Made by a program: the position numbers and the translations under genes
Assembly (NCBI GenBank): GCA_964471755.1
Contig: CAYYJM010000096.1
Span: 1 to 21,014, forward strand
Length of the DNA stretch: 21,014 bases
Source of the DNA: CAYYJM01 sp964471755
GTDB taxonomy: Bacteria; Planctomycetota; Planctomycetia; Gemmatales; Gemmataceae
Reading direction: 5' to 3'
The notes under the pieces: generated by a model
What the model was told of the DNA's origin: nothing
The model's database searches: none
The model's input: the letters and a program-made list of their open reading frames with translations, nothing else
In this document: piece after piece, positions 1 to 7,912 of the stretch
Numbering within the stretch: the stretch's first letter is position 1
How the letters are laid out: every line of letters begins with the position of its first letter

Positions 1-25
1 CTACGATTCTGCGGTGAGCCGTCAT
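1..25 (-). CDS. Start of a further gene of the bat operon, cut off by the window edge
   Basis: On the minus strand an ATG at 25-23 overlaps the batE stop codon (TGA, 24-22) in the ATGA arrangement typical of translationally coupled genes. Only eight codons are inside the window (M-T-A-H-R-R-I-V), so no product can be named. The batE 3' end lies just upstream and could provide coupling. The call rests only on the overlap geometry and on the tight packing of the operon. It could be a chance ATG. Confidence 0.3.
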
Positions 26-792
26 CCCTGACGGGTCAGCGATCGCGGCACCCAACCGATCTCGCCGCCGGCGAGCTGGATCTGAAGCCAGTCGCCGCGC
101 TCCCGGCGGAGACGTGCCTCCGTGCCGCGCGGCAGCGGCGTCGAGTAGCGCGGCGGATAGGTCAGGCCGTCGCCGCGGCGCAGCAGCACGTCCTCGGCGG
201 CGATCACGACCAGCGGCCCCTCGCTCGCCCGGTGACGCTCTTGCAGGACGATGACCACCACGCCGACCATCGTGATGACGAGGCCGACGATCCCCGCGAG
301 CAGCCAGGTTCGCGCCGTCGTCATGCGCCAGCGCGTCAGAGCGACACAGCCGAACGCGAACACGGCCACGGTCGCGAGCAGAAGCGTCATCGGGCTGGGC
401 TGCGGTAGCCAGGGCGGTAGATCGTCCACGGGCGGATGGGCGAAGCCGCCGGCCGGGTAGGCGATCCGCGACCGGGCCTGGTCCAGAGCCTCACGCAGAG
501 AGCGATCGCCAGGCGAAAGGGCGAGGCCCTCGTGATAGGCGAGGATCGCCCCGGCGAGGTCGTCGGCGAGCAGGCGAGCGTTCCCGAGCTGGAGCGACAG
601 CCGGGCGTTGCGGACGCCGTGTTCCTGGAGCGTCTCCAGGTCCTGGATCGCGGCCCGCAGATGAGGCCGGGCCTTCGGGCCATCGTCACGAGCGGCGACG
701 GCAGCCTGGAAGGACGCCTCGGCCCGGGCCAGCAGATCGGCATCGCTCACGTCAACAGCGGCGAGCAGCAGCATCAGGACGACGGCTGGCAT
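22..792 (-). CDS. batE: BatE-like TPR / SH3-domain membrane protein
   Basis: A 256-residue protein that begins with a signal or anchor segment (residues about 1-15). A helical TPR-like region follows (about 60-110, around LQLGNARLLADDLAGAILAY), then two hydrophobic segments (about 135-152 and 160-184). The C-terminal part (about 190-256) looks like a bacterial SH3 domain: it has VLLRRGDG near its start and ends with GDWLQIQLAGGEIGWVP. TPR plus membrane segments plus SH3 in the last position of a bat cluster is the BatE arrangement. The ATG is preceded by GGAGGAGG at good spacing. The gene overlaps the end of batD by 19 bp, so the two are co-transcribed. Family knowledge places Bat proteins in the cell envelope with a suspected stress or aerotolerance role, but the biochemical function is unknown. 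Confidence 0.75.
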   Translation of the reverse strand: MPAVVLMLLLAAVDVSDADLLARAEASFQAAVAARDDGPKARPHLRAAIQDLETLQEHGVRNARLSLQLGNARLLADDLAGAILAYHEGLALSPGDRSLREALDQARSRIAYPAGGFAHPPVDDLPPWLPQPSPMTLLLATVAVFAFGCVALTRWRMTTARTWLLAGIVGLVITMVGVVVIVLQERHRASEGPLVVIAAEDVLLRRGDGLTYPPRYSTPLPRGTEARLRRERGDWLQIQLAGGEIGWVPRSLTRQG

Positions 793-1859
793 GATTCCTC
801 CTCCAGGGCGAGGATGCGCCGTCGCAGGGCCGCGACGAGATCGTCCGGTTCCGGGGCGGGCGTGCCGAAGCGGTGCGCATCAAGGCGGGCGAGCAGATCG
901 TGGACACCCTGGCCCTGAGAGTCCGACAGGCCGCGCTGGCGGAGGTGGTCGGCGACCTCGATCGGGGTCGGCTCGCCCGGCGGCAGGTCGAACCGTTCGC
1001 GCAGGTAGCGGGCCAGCACTCCCGCGGCCCGGGTGGCGGCCGGCCGATCGAGCGGCGTACGGAGGCGAGCCAGATCCGCCAGCGCGATCCGGGCCGCCCT
1101 GCTGCGACGGATCGTCGCCTGGTGGGCATCGTCGGGATAGAGCCGCTGCCAGACGCGATACCAGACCAGGCAGCCGACGATCGGCAGCAGTGCCAGGAGC
1201 GTGAGCGCGAGCGGTCCCGGCAGCGTCGGCGAGTTCGTCCGATCGAGGGACAGACCGGGCAGCCAGGCGAAGAGCGGCTCGGCCCCGGTCAGTCGTGGCG
1301 TCTGGTATGGCTGCGGCTTCAGGACCCGGAAAGGCAGCGGGTCGGCGTACTCGACCATGAACGGTCGGGACGCCGTCATCAGGAACGGATCGTGGAAGCA
1401 GAAGGCGATGTCGGGGATCTCGTCCACGGTCTCGCGTTTCGGCCGAAGTCGGTAGCGGAACTCCCAAGAACGCGGCGGCATCGTGCCGGCCAGGCTCAGG
1501 AGCGGATCACTGTTCGCGCTGCCGAGGCCGAACAGCGTGGCCGCTCGAACCGTCTCGCTCATCGAAGGGAACAGACCGAGTTCCTCGACGTGAAAATCGG
1601 CGTACAGCGACTCGCTGAGGACGAGCTGTTCCGGCGGCGCGACGACCGGCCCGGTCGCGGTGATGTAGACGCGCAGGATACACGGCTCCTCGACGGCGAC
1701 GGCGTCCGGCTGGACCTCTGTCTCCAGCACGAACCGGCCGCTCGCTCCGCTAAAGTTCTCCGGCCGACCGGCGAGCGGAATGCGCACCGACACCAGATCG
1801 CCACCCGCGCGGGAGACGGTCGGAAGAAGCAGCACGACGAGGAGGACGGCACGGTTCAC
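774..1859 (-). CDS. batD: BatD-like membrane protein
   Basis: A 361-residue protein with an N-terminal signal peptide (MNRAVLLVVLLLPTVSRAGG). A beta-rich extracytoplasmic region follows, including FVLETEVQPDAVAVEEPCIL, which resembles the start of BatD proteins where exported beta-sandwich repeats begin. One strong transmembrane segment lies near residues 217-235 (LALTLLALLPIVGCLVWYRV), followed by a cytoplasmic helical tail of about 120 residues. The start is GTG (1859-1857) and overlaps the batC stop in a GTGA 4-bp overlap. At 361 residues it is shorter than many BatD proteins. The family call depends mainly on position in the cluster and on this topology. Confidence 0.68.
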   Translation of the reverse strand: MNRAVLLVVLLLPTVSRAGGDLVSVRIPLAGRPENFSGASGRFVLETEVQPDAVAVEEPCILRVYITATGPVVAPPEQLVLSESLYADFHVEELGLFPSMSETVRAATLFGLGSANSDPLLSLAGTMPPRSWEFRYRLRPKRETVDEIPDIAFCFHDPFLMTASRPFMVEYADPLPFRVLKPQPYQTPRLTGAEPLFAWLPGLSLDRTNSPTLPGPLALTLLALLPIVGCLVWYRVWQRLYPDDAHQATIRRSRAARIALADLARLRTPLDRPAATRAAGVLARYLRERFDLPPGEPTPIEVADHLRQRGLSDSQGQGVHDLLARLDAHRFGTPAPEPDDLVAALRRRILALEEESCQPSS

Positions 1860-2722
1860 CAGTCGGGCACTCCCTCGGCGGCGGGACGGGCCAGACTCTT
1901 GCGAAACGCCTTTTGCTCGGCCTGGATCAGACGGGTCGCCGCCCGCAGTCGGTGGACGGCCTCCGCCGGGTTCAGAGCCGGCGGCAGCGGGTCGCGATCG
2001 GAGACGACCGGCGGGCTTCCCTCACCGGGCCGACTGCCCGGAGGACCGCCCTTCTCCTCCTTCGCCTGACCGTTGGGATCATCGACCGGTGTCGGCTTCG
2101 TGCTGCCGGCTTTCTTCATGCCGTCGGGGTCTTTCTCGCCCGGCCTGGTTTCTGGCTTCTTCTCCTTCGGCCCCGACTCCTTTTCCGGCTCACCGGGCGG
2201 CGGATCGGATTGTTGTTGCTCCATCGGTCCCGGCAACAACTGCCACTCGAGTAGCCGCGCGCGGTGAAGTAATCGCCGCGCCGCGTGGCCGAGTTTCTCC
2301 TCCGGCTGGGCCTTGAGGCAGTCTTCCAGAACGGCGAGGGCCTCCTCGGCAGCGGCGTGCTGCCGGGCCAGGCGAGCGCGGACGAGCAAACAGCTACCCA
2401 GGCCGACGAGAGCCTGGGGCTGACGGGGTTCGGTCGGCGCGAGCAGACAGCGGAACAGACCGATGGCGTCGGCGAGGTGTCGGCCGGCCTCGTCGCCGCC
2501 TTGCAGGGCCAGCCGGAAATGGGCAGCCGCCAGGGCCAGCGTCACCCGGCCCGGATCGGCCGCGAACGGCTCGGCCTCATCGAACAGACGCAGCGCCCCC
2601 GCGTAATCGCCCTGATCGTAGGCGATGCCGCCGTCGCGGAGAAGTCGCTCGACGGACGGTTCGCTCTCCGGCAGCGATGCGGCCAGACCCATCAGGGCGA
2701 GCAGGAGCAGCAGCCAGCGCAT
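1856..2722 (-). CDS. batC: BatC-like TPR protein with low-complexity charged tail
   Basis: I place the start at the ATG 2722-2720, giving 288 residues. It is preceded by GAGGTG and followed at once by a signal peptide (MRWLLLLLALMGLAASLP). The frame is open further upstream to about 3151, but that part is antisense-like shadow over batB and runs through an inverted repeat. After the signal peptide comes a TPR region (YDQGDYAGALRLFDEAEPFA; a second repeat around ARQHAAAEEALAVLEDCLKA). A Pro/Lys/Glu-rich disordered stretch of about 90 residues follows, then a short helical end. A TPR protein between the VWA genes and batD matches BatC. The disordered tail may be a linker. Function is inferred from the cluster only. 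Confidence 0.68.
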   Translation of the reverse strand: MRWLLLLLALMGLAASLPESEPSVERLLRDGGIAYDQGDYAGALRLFDEAEPFAADPGRVTLALAAAHFRLALQGGDEAGRHLADAIGLFRCLLAPTEPRQPQALVGLGSCLLVRARLARQHAAAEEALAVLEDCLKAQPEEKLGHAARRLLHRARLLEWQLLPGPMEQQQSDPPPGEPEKESGPKEKKPETRPGEKDPDGMKKAGSTKPTPVDDPNGQAKEEKGGPPGSRPGEGSPPVVSDRDPLPPALNPAEAVHRLRAATRLIQAEQKAFRKSLARPAAEGVPDW

Positions 2723-2741
2723 GGTCACCTCATAAAGCAAT

Positions 2742-2830
2742 CCCAGGCGAGCGTGGGGCGTCAGCCCCATGACTCTTCGTCCGCACCGTGTACCGGCACT
2801 CATGGGGCTGACGCCCCACGCTCGCCTGGG
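2742..2830. repeat. Perfect 31-bp inverted repeat with 27-nt loop between batB and batC
   Basis: Left arm 2742-2772 and right arm 2800-2830 are exact reverse complements over 31 bases, starting CCCAGGCGAGCGTGGGGCGT on the plus strand. The 27-base loop is 2773-2799. In batB-to-batC mRNA this would fold into a very stable GC-rich hairpin. There is no clear T-tract, so it is not a classical terminator. It occupies the only sizeable gap in the bat operon (2723-2831). I read it as a palindromic interspersed element that may also act as an mRNA processing or attenuation site. Confidence 0.9.
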
Positions 2831-2831
2831 T

Positions 2832-3857
2832 TCAATCCCGTCGTGCCAGTCCCAATACCAGCAAAAGGAGTGCCGGCACCAGAAACAGGGGATAACGCGG
2901 TCGCAACGTCGGCAGCTCGTCGATGGTCTCGCCACGACGCGACAGCGTGGCGATCGAATCGAGATAGAGCCGACCCAGGGGGACCGCCGTCCGTCGGGCC
3001 GGGATGTACTCGCCGCCGGTCTCCGCCGCGATCTTGCGCAGGCTGTCCTCGTAGAGCCGGGTGCGAACCGCGTGCCCCGACGCATCCTTGAAGTTCGGGA
3101 TGACGCTCTCCAGGACCGGATCACCGAGGCCGACGACGGAGATCGGCACATTCAACGCCCGGGCCTCCAGCACGCCGTACTCCCATTCCAGGTCGCCGGA
3201 CGGGTCGTCGCCATCGGACAGGAGGACGACGTCGAGAACGTCGCGGGAGCGTTCGTCACGCGAGCGCAGAGCCTCGACCAGGGCGAGGCCGATCCGCGTC
3301 CCGGACGCCTCGCGTGGCCCGGGACCCAGTTCCGGATCGTGCCGCATCTCCGCGACCTGATCCAGAACGCCGGCGAAGTGGTCGTAGTCCTGCGTCAAGG
3401 GACAGACGAGTCGCGGTCGGCCGGCAAACAGGACCAGTCCGACGCGATGGCCGCCACGCTGACGGAGGGTCGTCAGCAGATCTTCCAGGGCACGCTGTGC
3501 CAGCTCGATGCGACTGGGCTGCTCGGCCGTCATGCTCCGGCTCACGTCGAGGACGAGCATCAGGTCGCGGCCGGTGGTCGTCGCGGTGCCCCAGTCGCGG
3601 CCCCACTGCGGCCCGGCCGCGGCGAGGATGAGCAGCACCAGGCCGAGTTGCTGGGCCAGGCGCGCCCAGAACTGACCGCGTCGCCGCTGCTCCTGGAGTT
3701 GAAACGCCTGTCGGCCGCCGATCTGATCCAGGGCTCGACGACGCCAGCGATCCGTACGCCAGGCCAGGACGGCGAGCAGCGGCACGACGACGAGCAGGCC
3801 CAGCAGCCAGGGCCGGGCGAACGTCGCGGTCAAGTCGGTGAAGTACGATCCCATCAC
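2832..3857 (-). CDS. batB: BatB-like von Willebrand factor A domain membrane protein
   Basis: A 341-residue protein with an N-terminal membrane segment (about 16-33), a second at about 68-82, and a C-terminal one (PLFLVPALLLLVLGLARRD). The VWA domain spans about 97-290. Its MIDAS metal-binding motif is D104-V-S106-R-S108, and SGTRIGLALVEAL and VVLLSDGDD supply the later MIDAS elements. This TM-TM-VWA-TM layout is that of BatA/BatB. Translation may start at GTG 3857, which overlaps the batA stop in GTGA, or at the next ATG (3854), which overlaps it by one base. VWA proteins of this type probably bind partner proteins through the metal site at the periplasmic face of the membrane. Confidence 0.82.
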   Translation of the reverse strand: MMGSYFTDLTATFARPWLLGLLVVVPLLAVLAWRTDRWRRRALDQIGGRQAFQLQEQRRRGQFWARLAQQLGLVLLILAAAGPQWGRDWGTATTTGRDLMLVLDVSRSMTAEQPSRIELAQRALEDLLTTLRQRGGHRVGLVLFAGRPRLVCPLTQDYDHFAGVLDQVAEMRHDPELGPGPREASGTRIGLALVEALRSRDERSRDVLDVVLLSDGDDPSGDLEWEYGVLEARALNVPISVVGLGDPVLESVIPNFKDASGHAVRTRLYEDSLRKIAAETGGEYIPARRTAVPLGRLYLDSIATLSRRGETIDELPTLRPRYPLFLVPALLLLVLGLARRD

Positions 3858-4891
3858 GGCAGCGACCGCCAGCGCGTGCGTTCGAGGGTGAGGACGACCA
3901 CGAGCAGACCCAGGGCCGCCAGCAGCAGCCAGGGATATCCTTCATGATACCGCCGATAGTGGAAACTGAGGACGTCATCCGCTCGCAGTCGGTCGAGCGT
4001 CTGGCAGGCCGCGACCAGGGCGGCGGTGTCGCCGGCCCGCAGATACTGGCCGCCGGAAAGGGTGGCGATCTCCTTCATCAGGTAGACGGCCTCCTTGCGG
4101 CGGTCCTTCGCCTCGGCCAGGGCGGCGGGGGACAGGTTGGCGGCGGGCTTATCGAGGCCGGCGTCGATGACGTGGATCTTGACGCCGAGAGCCTGGGCCG
4201 CCCGGGCCGCCTGACGCGGTCGCCAGCCGGACGGAGCGGGATCGACCGTTTGCACGCCATCGGTCAGCAGGACGATCACCTTCTCGCGGTTGTCGAGGGC
4301 TTGCAGACGTTCCAGGCCCATCAGGAGGGCGTCGGTGATGTTCGTCCAGGCCCGACGTGGATCGCTCTGGGGTTGCAGGCCGTCCAGTTCGCGGAGCAGG
4401 ACCGAGTGACTGAGCGTCGGCGGACAGGTCGTTTCGGGCCGGCTGGCGAAGGCGAGCAGGCCGGCCAGGTCGGTCGGCCGACCGGCGAAGGCGGTACCGT
4501 CCGGTGCGTTGCCGCCGACCAGGAGCAGGCGGAAGACGCGCTGGACGGCCTCCAGCCGGCTCAGGGGCAGACCATCCCAGGAGAAGTCGCGCTCGGCCAT
4601 GCTGCCGCTGACATCGACGAGGAGCATGAGGCCGATGCCGGATGTCTCGACGCGAGTCTGCTCGTCCGGCCAGCGTGGACCGGCCAGAGCGACGATCATC
4701 AGGGCCAGGGCGAGGACACGCAGGATGAGGCCGAGGCGACGCGTCCGATTGGCCCGCCCCACGGCGAGCGGGGCGAGATCGTCGGCCAGCGGATAGCGCA
4801 GGGCGAGCCGACCGCGACGTGTCCACCACCAGACGAGCGGCGGCAACGTCAGCAGGAGCCAGAGCCATTCCGGTCGGGCCAGTTCGAGCAA
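3854..4891 (-). CDS. batA: BatA-like von Willebrand factor A domain membrane protein
   Basis: A 345-residue protein with the start typical of aerotolerance regulator BatA (MLELARPEWLWLLLTLPPLV, then WWWTRRG). A second membrane segment lies at about 52-70. The VWA domain has an intact MIDAS motif D93-V-S95-G-S97 and a later VIVLLTDG strand, and a C-terminal hydrophobic segment follows (YPWLLLAALGLLVVVL). The start codon is TTG (4891-4889) with GAGGAG upstream. It is the first gene of the bat operon. The MoxR ATPase and DUF58 genes that usually precede batA are not adjacent here; a palindromic repeat and an oppositely oriented reductase gene lie upstream instead. Confidence 0.85.
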   Translation of the reverse strand: MLELARPEWLWLLLTLPPLVWWWTRRGRLALRYPLADDLAPLAVGRANRTRRLGLILRVLALALMIVALAGPRWPDEQTRVETSGIGLMLLVDVSGSMAERDFSWDGLPLSRLEAVQRVFRLLLVGGNAPDGTAFAGRPTDLAGLLAFASRPETTCPPTLSHSVLLRELDGLQPQSDPRRAWTNITDALLMGLERLQALDNREKVIVLLTDGVQTVDPAPSGWRPRQAARAAQALGVKIHVIDAGLDKPAANLSPAALAEAKDRRKEAVYLMKEIATLSGGQYLRAGDTAALVAACQTLDRLRADDVLSFHYRRYHEGYPWLLLAALGLLVVVLTLERTRWRSLP

Positions 4892-4907
4892 GCGGTTGTC
4901 TCCTCGA

Positions 4908-5027
4908 TCTTTGGCGAGCCGGGAGCGTCAGCGACCGGAGTGTCCTTTTACAGCGACCGGAGTGTCCGTTTCTGGCGCTCGAAGCGTTCACTCCGGTCGC
5001 TGACTGACGCTCCCGGCTCGCCAAAGA
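4908..5027. repeat. Imperfect palindromic interspersed repeat upstream of batA
   Basis: Left arm 4908-4942 (TCTTTGGCGAGCCGGGAGCG onwards) is matched by right arm 4989-5027 as its reverse complement, apart from four extra bases (CTGA) in the right arm. The 46-base centre holds a second copy of a 17-bp piece, CAGCGACCGGAGTGTCC, at 4951-4967 (first copy 4929-4945). It lies between the batA start and the plus-strand reductase gene, so it must sit in or beside both promoters. It has no coding potential beyond GC-driven frames. Confidence 0.85.
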
Positions 5028-5123
5028 CGATATTCTCCTGCCGGATGGTTCCCGTCGCCTATCATCAGTCTATACGACGGCAATCGCGAGAACGAAATCC
5101 TACCGACCGGAGAACGGAGCGAC

Positions 5124-5699
5124 ATGCAGCCCAGAATCCTGGCCTTCGCGGGGAGCCTGCGCAGGGACTCCTTCAACAAGAAGCTGGTGCGGATCGCTGC
5201 TCAGGCGGCCGAGGCCGAGGGGGCCGACGTCCAGTTGATCGACCTGGCTGACTACCCGCTGCCAGTCTTCGACGAGGACCTGGAGACTCGCGATGGGATG
5301 CCCGCTCACGGCGTGGCACTCAAGGAACTGATGAAGGCGTCGCATGGCTTCCTGATCGCGTCGCCGGAGTACAACAGCTCGATCACGGCGGCCCTGAAGA
5401 ACATGCTCGACTGGGCGTCGCGGCCCGCTCCCGACGAACCGGGCCTGGCTGCGTTCAAGGGCAAGGCGGCGTTGCTGCTGTCGGCGTCACCCGGCCAGCT
5501 CGGCGGCCTGCGCGGTCTGGTCCACCTGCGCTCGATCCTGGGCAATATCGGTGTCGTCGTGCTGCCGGAACAGCAGGCCATCCCGCGCGCCGGCGAGGCG
5601 TTCGCCGACGACGGCCGGCTCAGGGATGCCAGCCTGCACAGCACGGTCGAGAACCTGGGGCGATCGCTGACGCGCTTCCTGCGAAAGCACATCCGGTAG
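5124..5699 (+). CDS. NADPH-dependent FMN reductase family protein
   Basis: A 191-residue flavodoxin-fold protein, the usual length of the SsuE/ChrR/azoreductase-like family. The FMN phosphate-binding loop is GSLRRDSFNKKL (about 10-21). The second family motif, SPEYNSSITAALKNMLDW, lies at about 82-99, and a further conserved stretch is SASPGQLGGLRG. These proteins use NAD(P)H to reduce FMN, quinones or other electron acceptors in the cytoplasm, but the substrate cannot be told from sequence. The ATG has a GGAG about 10 bases upstream. It is transcribed away from the bat operon and converges on the glycosyltransferase gene, with only 20 bases between the two stop codons. Confidence 0.88.
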   Translation: MQPRILAFAGSLRRDSFNKKLVRIAAQAAEAEGADVQLIDLADYPLPVFDEDLETRDGMPAHGVALKELMKASHGFLIASPEYNSSITAALKNMLDWASRPAPDEPGLAAFKGKAALLLSASPGQLGGLRGLVHLRSILGNIGVVVLPEQQAIPRAGEAFADDGRLRDASLHSTVENLGRSLTRFLRKHIR

Positions 5700-5719
5700 A
5701 GCCGTCTCGCGCTGGCCTG

Positions 5720-7306
5720 TCAGCGTCGTTCGACCACGGCCAGGTCCGCCAGGCCGAGCGAGGTCTTGCCGAGCAGATCCTTGAGCGGCTTCTGCCAGCG
5801 GGTCGGCACCCACGGCACGTCCGGCAGACCGAGGTGAACCGTCTCGGTGATCGGCGTCTCGGTCAGCAACTGTCGCAGTCCCTCCAGCGAGCTGCGATGC
5901 GTGCAGAGGATGACGACCCGCGGCGTCGTCCGGACCAGTTGTCGCAACTCCTCGATGTCCTTGCTGCGGTATCCGACCATGTCGCTCCGGCCCAGGTAGA
6001 ACGCGACCGAATCGCACGTCCGCGGATAGCAGACGACCGGCTGATTCGGGTTGGCGCACAGGCGATGAATGTCGGCCTCCAGGCGGAACGGCGAGCGGTA
6101 CTCCGCGTACCACGGCATGGCGACGTGATGGGCGAAGCACAGGAAGAGAAACGCCCACACGGCGACGGCCTTCGTCATCCAGACGGCGTGCCAGCCGGAG
6201 CAGCCGAGGAAGTAGCCCAGGGCCAGGGCCAAAGGCGGCAGGGCCGGCATGACGTACGTCGGCAGCTTGCAGCTCGACAGGCTGAACAGACCGACGCAGA
6301 AGAAGCCGGCCAGCAGACAGAAGCCGAACTCCGTCGTCCGCTGCCGGGCCGACGCCTCGTCGCCGCTCAGGAGCCAGCGGACGAACGGCACCAGGAGCAG
6401 CGTCCCGGGCAGCAGGCCGAGCAGCACGATCGGGATGTAGTAGAAGAACCCCTCCTCGTGAGCGAATGAGCCGAAGTAACGCTGGAGGTGATGCTCCCAG
6501 ATGAACTGCGGCAGGAACTCCGGCACGCGGAAGTGCATGGCGACGTACCACGGCAGATTCAGGGCCACGACGATGCCGAGAAGGACGCCCCACGCCGTCC
6601 ACGAGACGCGGGCCGAGTCCACGAGCAGGCGATGCAGCACGATCGGCCCCAGGATCAGGACCAGGGCGATCGGCCCCTTCGTCAGCGTGCCCAGGGCGCA
6701 GGCCAGGGCGGCGAGCAGCCACCAGGACCAGGCGAAACGCTGGGTGCGGACGGCCTCGAACGCCGTGAACAGACCGAGCGTCGTGAAGAAGGCAAGCAGG
6801 CCATCGAGCAGCAGGAGCCGGCCAATGGTCGGAAAGCCGGGGGCCAGGGCGAGCAGCAGCGCTCCCCGGAACGCAGCCCGCTCACCGAGCGTTCGCCGAC
6901 CCAGGAAGTAGACGATCAGGATGGTGCCGTGCAGGGCCAGCGCGGGAACGACCCGGGCGACGCCGTCGGCCACGCCGAGGACCGAATAGGCGAGCATGAC
7001 CAGCCAGTACATCAACGGCGGCTTGTCGAGATACGGCTCGCTCTGGAGCGTCGGCACGACCCAGTCGCCGCGTGCGAGCATCTCGGCCGGGATCTGGGCG
7101 TAGCGGCTCTCGTCCGGCTCGAACAGCGGAAAGAACAGCGTCGGATAGAGGAGAACGCCCGGAACGAAGAGGAGCCAGAGCAGGGCCGACCAGCGCCACG
7201 GCTCGCTCACCGGCCGGACGCCCCCGGCACAGAGGACACGCGACCAGAGGTACGGCAGCCAGGCCAGCAGTGCCGGCGACGACGGAACGGACGCTGGTCG
7301 ATCCAT
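5720..7306 (-). CDS. ArnT/PMT-like family 39 glycosyltransferase, multi-pass membrane protein
   Basis: A 528-residue protein with about ten or more hydrophobic segments. The first periplasmic loop carries the PLFEPDESRYAQIPAEML motif with the Asp-Glu pair characteristic of GT-C fold enzymes (PMT, ArnT), and then YLDKPPLMYW, a highly typical ArnT-like signature. Such enzymes move a sugar from a polyprenyl-phosphate carrier to lipid A, protein or glycan on the outer face of the inner membrane. The acceptor is unknown here. The C-terminal soluble part (about 390-528) probably faces the periplasm. A strong ribosome site, GGAGGTGAGG, precedes the ATG. The gene stands alone, divergent from the CAP-domain gene. 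Confidence 0.85.
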   Translation of the reverse strand: MDRPASVPSSPALLAWLPYLWSRVLCAGGVRPVSEPWRWSALLWLLFVPGVLLYPTLFFPLFEPDESRYAQIPAEMLARGDWVVPTLQSEPYLDKPPLMYWLVMLAYSVLGVADGVARVVPALALHGTILIVYFLGRRTLGERAAFRGALLLALAPGFPTIGRLLLLDGLLAFFTTLGLFTAFEAVRTQRFAWSWWLLAALACALGTLTKGPIALVLILGPIVLHRLLVDSARVSWTAWGVLLGIVVALNLPWYVAMHFRVPEFLPQFIWEHHLQRYFGSFAHEEGFFYYIPIVLLGLLPGTLLLVPFVRWLLSGDEASARQRTTEFGFCLLAGFFCVGLFSLSSCKLPTYVMPALPPLALALGYFLGCSGWHAVWMTKAVAVWAFLFLCFAHHVAMPWYAEYRSPFRLEADIHRLCANPNQPVVCYPRTCDSVAFYLGRSDMVGYRSKDIEELRQLVRTTPRVVILCTHRSSLEGLRQLLTETPITETVHLGLPDVPWVPTRWQKPLKDLLGKTSLGLADLAVVERR

Positions 7307-7441
7307 GACCTCACCTCCGAGGAACCCTCCGGGCCGGCAGATGATGCCAGATCGATGCCGGTGGGGTCAATGGCCGTTGCCGGCCACGCCGCCCGGCGAT
7401 AGGGTGGAAGCAAGACCCCTCGTCTGGAAGGAGATCCCTCG

Positions 7442-7912
7442 ATGCGAACCCTGGCACTCGTCGCGCTGCTGATGCTGACGCCGTTCTTCCGGGCCGAGGA
7501 ACCGGCCGAGGTGAAGCTCTCTGCCGAGGAGAAGAAACTCCTCGACCTGACCAACGCCGAGCGGACGAAGAACAAACTGCCGCCGTTTCGCCCGAACGCC
7601 CAGCTCGCCGCCGCCGCCCGGCTCCACACAACGAACATGGCGAAGGCCGGCAAACTCGACCACGACCTCGACGGCTCCACCCTGACCGATCGGCTCAAGA
7701 TGGCTGGCTACGCCTTCCGCAAAGCCGCCGAGAACATCGCGTTCGGACCGGACGTGTCGCCCGAGGTTCTGTTCAAGGGCTGGATGGAATCGCCCTTGCA
7801 CAAGGCGAATCTGCTCAACGGCGACTACACCGAGATCGGCATCGGCTGGTCGCGCACGCCGAAGGGCGTCTGCTACGCGACCCAGGTCTTCGGCACGCCG
7901 CGACCGAAGTGA
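7442..7912 (+). CDS. Secreted CAP (SCP/PR-1-like) domain protein
   Basis: A 156-residue protein with a clear signal peptide (MRTLALVALLMLTPFFRA, likely cleaved before EEP). One CAP domain follows: LLDLTNAERTKNKLPPFRPN at the start, then LHTTNMAKAGKLDHD with the conserved His, AENIAFG with the Glu, and WMESPLHKANLLN near the end. These match the four CAP signature regions of bacterial YkwD-like proteins. The molecular role of bacterial CAP proteins is mostly unknown. The ribosome site is AAGGAG. The 3' end overlaps about 98 bases of the open frame of the convergent methyltransferase gene. Confidence 0.9.
   Translation: MRTLALVALLMLTPFFRAEEPAEVKLSAEEKKLLDLTNAERTKNKLPPFRPNAQLAAAARLHTTNMAKAGKLDHDLDGSTLTDRLKMAGYAFRKAAENIAFGPDVSPEVLFKGWMESPLHKANLLNGDYTEIGIGWSRTPKGVCYATQVFGTPRPK

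Noticed and set aside
2723..3151. Upstream extension of the batC frame
   Set aside because: The added part overlaps batB out of frame and translates the inverted repeat; the ATG at 2722 has a ribosome site and opens a signal peptide.
3944..5251. A 435-codon plus-strand frame antisense to batA
   Set aside because: It is a GC-driven shadow of batA, running through the palindromic repeat; it has no family motif and batA on the other strand is clear.
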